From: Magnaporthiopsis rhizophila
Taxonomy: Eukaryota > Ascomycota > Sordariomycetes > Magnaporthales > Magnaporthaceae
Assembly (NCBI GenBank): GCA_003049465.1
Contig: PYSS01000154.1
Coordinates: forward strand, 1-64,000
Reading direction: 5' to 3'
DNA: 64,000 nt
The notes beneath the pieces are model-generated. The model saw only the letters and a list, made by a program, of their open reading frames with translations. It was not told where the DNA came from and ran no database searches. Positions 57,059-64,000 of the stretch are shown in pieces. The number at the start of each line of letters is the position of its first letter. Positions within the stretch are counted from its first letter, which is position 1. Position numbers and translations under genes: made by a program.

Positions 57059-57654
57059 GCGAACATCCTGGACGACAGCTGCAATGCGGTGGTGATGATG
57101 CCACCTAGAAAGTGGCACCCTGCGGGACCGAACGAACGAGCACCGGTGAAAAGGCCGAGGACAGGTCAACAGTCTGTCTGTCCGTCTCCTCGAAGGCCTC
57201 GGCAGACATGGGGTGGGTGGTGGTGGCAGCCCATGCATGCATGTATGTGACGGTAGCCATAGTGAGGAAGGGTCGGAGGAGCAGCCAGCCGAGACGGAGG
57301 TCTTTTCGCGTGTCGGCGCACAGCGGATGTCTGCAGAAGCGAGATGGCCCAGGAGAGACATCACGTAATGTCTCCTTGGTCCATGAGGAGCCTACCGAGA
57401 AGACGTGATGCGCACGTCCTCCAGGGCTATTCCTATCCCGTCAGAGATTAGCTACTCGTGTTCGCTGATCAAGAATCTGGGATAGCCTCGGTTGAGAGAA
57501 GCCGACAGCCGGCTCGAGGGATGATGATCCTTTCCGTCATCCCCTTCCACTCCCACCTCCCGCCAGTGTCTACAATGTCTCGTCAATTCCTTGTCCTTCC
57601 CAAGCCCTTCGCCGCATCTCGGCGTCGCCGGACGGGCTGTCGAGCCCCGCAGAC

Positions 57655-57682
57655 GCAGGCAGGCAGGCAGGCAGGCAGGTAG
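57655..57682. repeat. CAGG tetranucleotide microsatellite
   Basis: About six consecutive CAGG units ending in CAGGTAGGT; a simple-sequence repeat in non-coding DNA. Confidence 0.75.
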
Positions 57683-59030
57683 GTCGCGTTGCATGGTATC
57701 ACCGCTTCTAGCCATTATTGCTGGGCCAAGGTATAGAACGGGAATGGGGAAGCGGAGCAGGACGCAGTCAAATGACGACTGGCATCCTGCTGACGCATTG
57801 TTACCGGAGGACTCGGAAAGCACGCCCTCCTCAATGGCCCATGTAACCAACCGCGCGCATGCCATGGCCGTTGTAAGCGCTTGGCCAGGCAAGGGGTGGG
57901 TGAGGTTTTCCCGTTCTCCACTTGGTTGCGTTGACGTCGTGGATGTTATGTACGCCGAGAAGAATAGGTGAGTGACAGAAGCAAAAGGATGGATGGGTTG
58001 GGGGATGTACGGTAAAGGGTATGTAGGGGGAAGATGCGGTCTAGACCTTGCAAAAGACCAAATGGAAGCGAGAGAGATGGAGCTCACGTGGGCACTGGAA
58101 AAAGGGGACTTTTGGCGGAGACCATTGCGACCTGGACCGTTTTTTCCCCACGATATCCGAATCTCAATGGCATGCGGGATAACGCTGGGAAAAAGAAAAA
58201 AAAAAAAAAAAACGAAACCCCCAGGTATCCACTTGTCTGCAAGGAGAAGATGAGCAGGTGGAACAGGTCCAAGCGGGGGTGGGTTCACGAGGCCCGGATC
58301 TTCTCCGGCGCGGTGTGCGAAAGAAGACCATGCTCCTGGTGGGTGCCGTCCACTTTTTGTCTCGATCCTTCACCCTCCTCCTTCGGCGCTACCAACGGCA
58401 AGCTCGAGTGCTGCCCTACCCTGATCCCTCGCAAAGCGGGGTGTGAGCGCCACCCGAGATGCAGGCTGGCCTGGCTGCATGGGCTTGTCGTTGTTAGTGC
58501 CTGTCGACCGAGAGTGAAGGGGAAAAAAAAGAAATAAAATGAGGATTCAGAAGGACAAAAAAAAAAGTTGCGGGGGAGAGGGAAGGGCTTACAACCCCAG
58601 ACCGCCGAGGACAGCCGACTCCGCACTTTACAGGGGATCGGATGGGGTTGACAAGCCCGCCCGGCTCGACGTGAATGAGGGGTAAACCGGCTTACATACA
58701 TACAAGCTGAGCTTTTGCGTGTGCGACCTGACCTTGACCTGCCTTTGCGCCGGCAGCTTCCATGTGACGGCTTGGGACGCCTGCCGTCTGGCGCCGACGA
58801 CGCGTGGGCCGCGCGCGCGCGCGGGGGGAATACAAATGTTTTTGCGCGCCCCGTCGCAACGGGCTTAGAGAGTACTTACTAGTAGTTGCACCCTTTTCCG
58901 GCATCCTGCTCCTCGTCGTCGTAGTCCCCCATCCATTCATCCAACGTCCCCTTCCTTTTCCCCTACAAGTGCTCGTGTTGGATGATCTGGTCCCCTCATC
59001 CCCAAAAAGCTGAGGATTTCGGACGTCAAG

Positions 59031-60731
59031 ATGTCTCCCGCCTCCGTAAATGGGACCTCCAATCTCTCCTATATTGGAGCCATCGACCAGGGCACCACCA
59101 GCTCGCGGTTTCTGATCTTCAGCCCCAGCGGCGACGTGGTCGCAACACACCAGCTTGAGTTTAAACAGTACTATCCGCAGCCAGGGTGAGTGCTTCCATG
59201 TCTTCTCTCCCAAGCAGACTCCCGCTTTCCAGACTCGCGGGTATTAGACGCTGACGGCGACGCGGCTCAGATGGCACGAGCACGACCCCGAGGAGATCGT
59301 GTCGTCGGTCGAGAAGTGCATTGGCGGCGCGGTGGCCGACTTCGAGGCGCAGGGCCACACGCGGGACCAGATCAAGGCGGTGGGCATCACGAATCAGCGC
59401 GAGACGACGGTGGTCTGGGACCGGACGACGGGCAAGGCGCTGCACAACGCCATCGTGTGGACCGACACGCGGTCCAAGGACCTGGTGCGGCGGCTGAAGC
59501 GGCGGCTGGGCGCGGGCGAGCTGACGGGGCGGTGCGGGCTGCCGCTCTCGACGTACCCGTCCGCCAGCAAGCTGCTGTGGCTGCTCGAGAGCGTGCCCGA
59601 GGTGAAGGACGCGTACGAGCGCGGCGTGCTGGCCTTTGGCACCGTCGACACGTGGCTGGTGTACAAGCTCAACGGCGGCGCGGGCCGCGACGTGTACGTG
59701 ACGGACCCGACCAACGCGTCGCGCACCATGTTCATGAACCTCGAAACGCTCGACTACGACGAGGCCCTGATCGACTGGTTCCGCCTCGACCAGAGCAAGA
59801 TCCTGCTGCCGAAAATCGTGCGGTCGTCAGACGCGAAGGCCTACGGCGCGCTGGCCGGCACGACGCTGCGCGGGACCAAGATCACGGGCTGCCTGGGCGA
59901 CCAGTCGGCGGCGCTGGTCGGACAAAAGGGCTTCACGGCCGGGCTGGCCAAGAACACGTACGGCACCGGCTGCTTCCTGCTGTACAACGTCGGGCCCAAG
60001 CCCGTCATCTCGACGCATGGCCTCCTGACGACGGTGGCATTCGACTTTGGCGACGGCCACGTCATGTACGCGCTCGAGGGCAGCATCGCCGTGGCCGGTT
60101 CGTCGGTCAAGTTCCTGGTCGACAACTTTGGCTTCATCGAGTCGTCGGCCAAGCTGTCGGCGCTGGCCGAGACGGTCGAGGACAACGGCGGCTGCACCTT
60201 CGTCACGGCCTTCAGCGGCCTCTTCGCCCCCTACTGGATCGACGACGCCCGCGGCACCATCTTCGGCATCACGTCCTACACCCAGCGCGGCCACGTCGCC
60301 CGCGCCACGCTCGAGGCCACGTGCTTCCAGACGAAAGCCATCCTCGACGCCATGGAGAAGGACAGCGGCGCCGCCCTGACGGAGCTGGCCGTCGACGGGG
60401 GCATGTGCAACTCTGATCTGATCATGCAGGTACGTGGTTTTTTTTTTTTTTTTTTACGGACTGAGAGAGGCTAAAACTGACGAATCTACAGACCCAATCC
60501 GACATCATCGGAATTCCAGTCAACCGCCCCGCCATGCGCGAGACCACGGCCCTCGGCGCCGCCATCGCGGCGGGCTTTGCCGTCGGCGTCTGGGAGAGCT
60601 TCGACGACCTCAAGGAGGTCAACAAGGCAGGAAACACCATCTTCAAGCCCCAGATCAAGGCAGAAGAGGCGGCGAAGCGCTTTGGGCGGTGGGAGAAGGC
60701 TGTCGAGATGTGCAGAGGGTGGACGAGCTAG
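59031..60731 (+). CDS. GUT1: Glycerol kinase with a one-base frameshift in exon 1
   Basis: Three exons, 59031-59186, 59271-60429 and 60492-60731; about 517 residues if the frameshift is ignored. The enzyme phosphorylates glycerol to glycerol-3-phosphate with ATP, the entry step of glycerol use. FGGY-family motifs: AIDQGTTSSRF, WHEHDPEEIV, GITNQRETTVVWDR, IVWTDTRS, GTVDTWLVYKL, GCLGDQSAALVGQ, KNTYGTGCFLLYN, FVTAFSGLFAPYW, LAVDGGMCNSDLIMQ and TTALGAAIAAGFAVG. In exon 1 the conserved HQLEF-KQYYPQPG is broken. The DNA has GAGTTTTAAACAG (four T at 59160-59163) where three T would keep frame, so as given translation stops after about 44 residues. No plausible intron repairs it. A base-call error in a short T run or a real recent mutation are both possible. 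Confidence 0.93.
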
Positions 60732-62199
60732 TTTGAGGTCCCTTTTGTTTCTTGTCCCTTCTTTTGCTGTCGTTTTTAGCCTGTGCATTACTTGCCGATT
60801 TATTATTTCTTTTTATTCACCTTTCCCGTCCTGCAAGTCATTGTGTTTATGCATGTCATCCGTACCCGTATGCTGGGGCGGGCCAGCAGTATAAAGCGCC
60901 CGCAGTGCGGCACAGTGCAGTACATCCGCATGGTCGTGCCTCCACCACGCTCAGTTGCAGTCCAGTGAGTTACAGTAGTTCCCCACCAAGTTCATCCCCA
61001 CACAGAACATGGATATCCCCAGAAATCATCAATGTCCCACCAAGACGTTCTCCGCAGCCGTCGAATCGAAAAGATTCCAGGCCCGGACGGATCCTTCATC
61101 CCCCACTTGGCGCTTCAGTTTTGTTAGTCCCAGGGGGTCAGGTTTCCCGCAGAATATCCGCGCACGCGACATTTGACAGCCCAGGACCGAGCGGGATGGC
61201 TGGCCCTTGCGGGGAAACGAGCGATTCTCAATTTCCTAGTTGGCGACATCGTCCTCAAGATCCAGAGCTTAAAACGCAGGTTAATTAACAAGGGAAGAAA
61301 CAAGCTCGGCATCGAGATTAGACCCTATGTACTTGCTATCTTTTTCCCGACCTTCCCAGAATGGCCTCTCCCCACTCCAAGCACAGACGCAGTGCGTTGC
61401 GGTCAGCTGGTTTACTTTTACAGGAGGGGTTCAAGCCTTTTGGCAGGCTGCAACGTTACTGTCCGGCAGTGGCTCGGCATTTTCTCCTCAACGGTGACTT
61501 GGTATTTCTCACCCGTCGGATTTTTCCTTCTCCCGTTCTTGCGTATCTTCTTTGTGACAGCCCAAAGAGAAAGCTGGCCGTGGTGGGGAAAAGGTTCATG
61601 TCGGGTTTGGCGTTCGTCTGCGGAAGCACCCTCGGCTTGTCGTTCTCGCTCGACCCATGGACTAGGTACCCAGGTCACCGACACGAGAAGTCAATTCGGT
61701 TCCACGAGGGTTATAAAAGGCGGTAACCCAGTGGGTCAAATCTTGACGCTTCTTCGGTCCCGTCTGCCCGTTACGGCCATGCTATCCAGGCTCGTCACAT
61801 GGCCGAGGTAACCTCGGTCCGAACACTACCAGCTGAATTTAGGTCGGTCGCAACGGGAAACGGGAGGAGTGGAGGAAGACAGAAGAGAACAAGAAAGGTA
61901 CAAAAAAGAAAGGGAGAAAACCCCCATCCCCGAATTGAGTTCGTCGAGTCCGGGCATCCGGACCCGAGCCCCGCAAACGGCGGCCTATCGGTAGAAGCAG
62001 GCGCCTGTCGGGCCGCCCTCGGGACCTGGGAGACGCGTTGCTGGGCCTAGTCACGTGGACCCCTAGGTGCCGTGACAAATGTCCTAGCTTCACAGCTACA
62101 GAGCCGCATCTTGGCATTCTTGCGTCTGACGACGTCAAGACGAGATCGACGGGCTGGCTGGGTACTTAGGTAACCTTAAAACGGTACGTTATGCGCAGG
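60732..62199. other. Intergenic
   Basis: 3' flank of the kinase and unremarkable DNA. No gene or repeat supported apart from isolated CTAGGTA-type motifs near 62065 and 62160. Confidence 0.45.
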
Positions 62200-62920
62200 T
62201 TTGCGCAGGTTTTCGAGCCACCGGGCTTGCACCGCACGGAGGATGGACACATCGGCCTAGCGGATGATGCCATTCACGACATCCCGCATACGTTATTTTA
62301 TCCCACACATGGGGCAAAGATGATGAGGAGTCATGATTCAAGATCTTTAGGAAGACCCCGAAGGAAAGAAGTCGAAAGTAGGCTATCAAGAACGAATCCT
62401 GCAGGAAGCAAGCCGCCAAGTAATGGGTTGGCATACTTTTAGGTCGACGCTTGTAAGCCCAATTTGCCCAAGCTTACCAAAGCCGTTTACTCGATGTTCC
62501 GATGGTACGGCCAAGCCACAAAATTTTACGTGTATTAGATCAATACGGCGACGGGTGGGCTTGATACCGCCAACCACGCGTTGCCAAACAGCCGGTGGTT
62601 CACCCGTGGCTGGACACTTTACTGATGTCTACCGTTTCCTTACCGAATTGCCTAGCGGCAATGAACACGTTCGAGTTGTCTTACACGGCCTCCCCGGGCA
62701 TGGGGTAAACGAACCTTTAAGTACGGATGGGTTTTGGAAACCGTGCCTACGAGATTTTTATCGAGTCCGCAGTGGGCAACTCGCTCCCGAACTGGATCCT
62801 TTCCGGGTGGATTAATCCTTCAAGCGACGGTGAAGGCTCCAGCGACGAAAAGCCGACTTACAGCAATATCCTTACAGAATCGGAACAGTGGACCATGTCC
62901 GCCATGACCAGTAACTAATA
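62200..62920 (+). pseudogene. Dead HET-domain gene (heterokaryon incompatibility family)
   Basis: Signature pieces of the HET domain (PF06985 type) can be read in order but in different frames. They are: DDAIHDIP; VILSHTWGKDDEES followed by TGA (about 62290-62340); KNESCRKQAAK; GLAYF near 62435; KAVYSMFRWYGQATKFYVY followed by TAG (about 62477-62537); and NSRWFTRGWTL (about 62586-62618) followed by TGA. Intact HET proteins read ILSHTWG...DGLxYxWVDxCCIDK...AINSMFRWY...SRWFTRGWTLQEL. At least three stops and several frame changes make the gene non-functional. A protein-like tail (GNSLPNWILSGWINPSSDGE, ending TAA near 62918) may be its C-terminus. HET domains trigger cell death on non-self recognition. 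The call rests on motif recognition. Confidence 0.65.
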
Positions 62921-64000
62921 ACGGCCACGGAGCTGTTACGGATGGTGGTTCAGCGTTGAAGTTTTAAAGTCGACAGTTGTTTATCGAGAGGCAATACGTG
63001 ACGAGGTCATAAGCAGACCCAACCGACCCAGGCTCACAGACCGCCGAGGAATGGGCACTCTCATTGCAAGATGGGGCCGGCGGAGTGCAATGAACGCCTC
63101 CGTCCAGCATGCTCGATGTTGCGGAACAAATGCTTTCGAGGATCTTCTGGGGAGGATGGAGTAGCCAACCAGGGTGGGCGATACCTGGACGCTAGGTTCC
63201 GGGGGAAGGAACGCCGTCCAAGGAATGCACCAGGTCCTGGTCGAAGGCGTCTCTTTGAAGGCGTCAAGGATGGATCGACAATCACACGGCACGGGGACGA
63301 CGTTGGTGGTCTGCGGTCGTCGCGAAGACGTTATGACCCCTCCTGCTGGACGAAGGTCGCGAGCCCACACGGGCAGGGACCATCGCAGCAAAGCGACGTC
63401 CAGCAGCGTAGTTACCTCGACGAGCAGGGTCGGGCGCACACACCTGCTGCTGCCTCCGCCGACTCGACATTGCTGCCGAGCAAAGGGCGTGGCCAAAAAG
63501 ATACCCGAGGGAATGCTGACGATCGAGACTGACAGCCAGCGCGGCAAAGCCCTGGTTGATCCCCGCCGTGTGCGCGGCGGCTTCTTCATGTTTTCGGCCA
63601 TCCTGCGTGTGTCGTGCGTCGGCGGCGATGTCACATTCGGTGTTCTGGCGCGGCGTGATGGCGATGACGGCTTTCGTCCTGCCAGACGCCGCGCCTTTCG
63701 CCGGTTCAGCCGCTCGTGCTTAGGATCATCCCCAGCGCCATCGGCCGCCGTCAAAGTCGCTCGCTGCTCGCCACCGCTGTCTTATTCCCGGCGAGGGAGT
63801 TCGAAAAGTCACCGGCACATACAGACGAGGTCGTTCAAGGCGCGGCACCGTGCAAGCACCAATCAGAGCCGTATGTCGACGCCATTCCGCAACTCAGCCA
63901 CTGGCTCCAGTTGCCTCCAGCCCGTTCCCGGGAGACTGGCATGAGATCTGCGGACCGATGCGCGAATACGGCTCAAAACATCGTCGTACTCCGCGGTTTA
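62921..64000. other. Two overlapping antisense frames, unassigned
   Basis: A minus-strand frame (62981-63754, 257 codons) and a plus-strand frame (63174-63944, 256 codons) overlap. Neither shows a recognisable domain. The plus-strand stretch KKIPEGMLTIETDSQRGKAL to GDVTFGVLARRDGDDGF has the more protein-like composition and might belong to the HET relic upstream. I cannot call a gene. Confidence 0.25.

Larger units (their letters stand above)
55382..59030. other. Long intergenic region, CHD1 and glycerol kinase promoters
   Basis: Divergently flanked, so it holds both promoters. Contains an A-rich tract (57001-57058, one C) and a CAGG tetranucleotide repeat (about 57655-57680). The leader before the kinase start is pyrimidine-rich. 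Short open frames are scattered and unconvincing. Confidence 0.5.

Noticed and set aside
57655..57682. CAGG tandem repeat considered as a CRISPR-like or minisatellite array
   Set aside because: Four-base unit with no spacers; a plain microsatellite.
59127..59169. Possible mini-intron ending TTTTAAACAG that would remove the glycerol kinase frameshift
   Set aside because: The only usable GT upstream gives an intron of about 35 bases, too short for fungal splicing, and it would remove conserved residues.
59190..60416. 408-codon plus-strand frame overlapping glycerol kinase in another frame
   Set aside because: Arg/Ala/Gly-rich shadow of the GC-rich kinase exon; the true frame carries all FGGY motifs.

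Overview
The window looks like nuclear DNA of a filamentous ascomycete (Pezizomycotina, most likely Sordariomycetes). The housekeeping genes are GC-rich and carry short introns with fungal GTRNGT donors and CTAAC-like branch points. Their domain architectures are those of fungal MED16, CHD1, MUS81, an HST3/HST4-type sirtuin and family-X DNA polymerase. The decayed genes carry stop codons that each fit a single C-to-T change, as repeat-induced point mutation (RIP) would leave. No organism name can be given from sequence alone.

Layout. 0-3.9 kb: a dead PIF1-type helicase and non-coding DNA. 4-7.7 kb: a large coiled-coil protein gene. 8-14 kb: a gene-poor stretch with homopolymer tracts (two holding an N), a relic of a fungal MSFGFG-type N-terminal-domain gene and short degenerate inverted repeats. 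14-24.4 kb: ammonium transporter, family-X DNA polymerase, PRMT1-type arginine methyltransferase and phosphoacetylglucosamine mutase. 25.6-36.7 kb: an accessory island described below. 37.3-60.7 kb: MUS81, riboflavin synthase, MED16, an HST3/HST4-type sirtuin, CHD1 and glycerol kinase. 60.7-64 kb: a dead HET-domain gene and unassigned reading frames.

The island at 25.6-36.7 kb is the most interesting part. It reads as a HET-s-type amyloid signalling locus. A NACHT-WD40 NLR starts with a short motif (GNVLQGSGVQINAPIG). Two neighbouring, unrelated small helical proteins each end in two copies of a matching motif: QVNTPIG and QWNYPM in one, QSNASIG and QVNAPIY in the other, 28-29 residues apart. 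In the known het-S/nwd2 systems an activated NLR templates amyloid folding of the effector's C-terminal repeats and so triggers a membrane-acting helical domain. Here one receptor appears to sit beside two candidate effectors. The receptor carries one in-frame TAG, and a SesB-esterase/NACHT gene next to it is clearly dead (two stops, no catalytic serine). The locus may therefore be decaying or polymorphic.

Three other decayed genes lie in the window: a HET-domain gene at 62.2-62.9 kb, an MSFGFG-family gene at 9.5-10.0 kb and the PIF1 helicase at 0.3-1.4 kb. Decay is confined to the accessory stretches. The exception is a one-base frameshift in the first exon of glycerol kinase, which may be a sequencing error.
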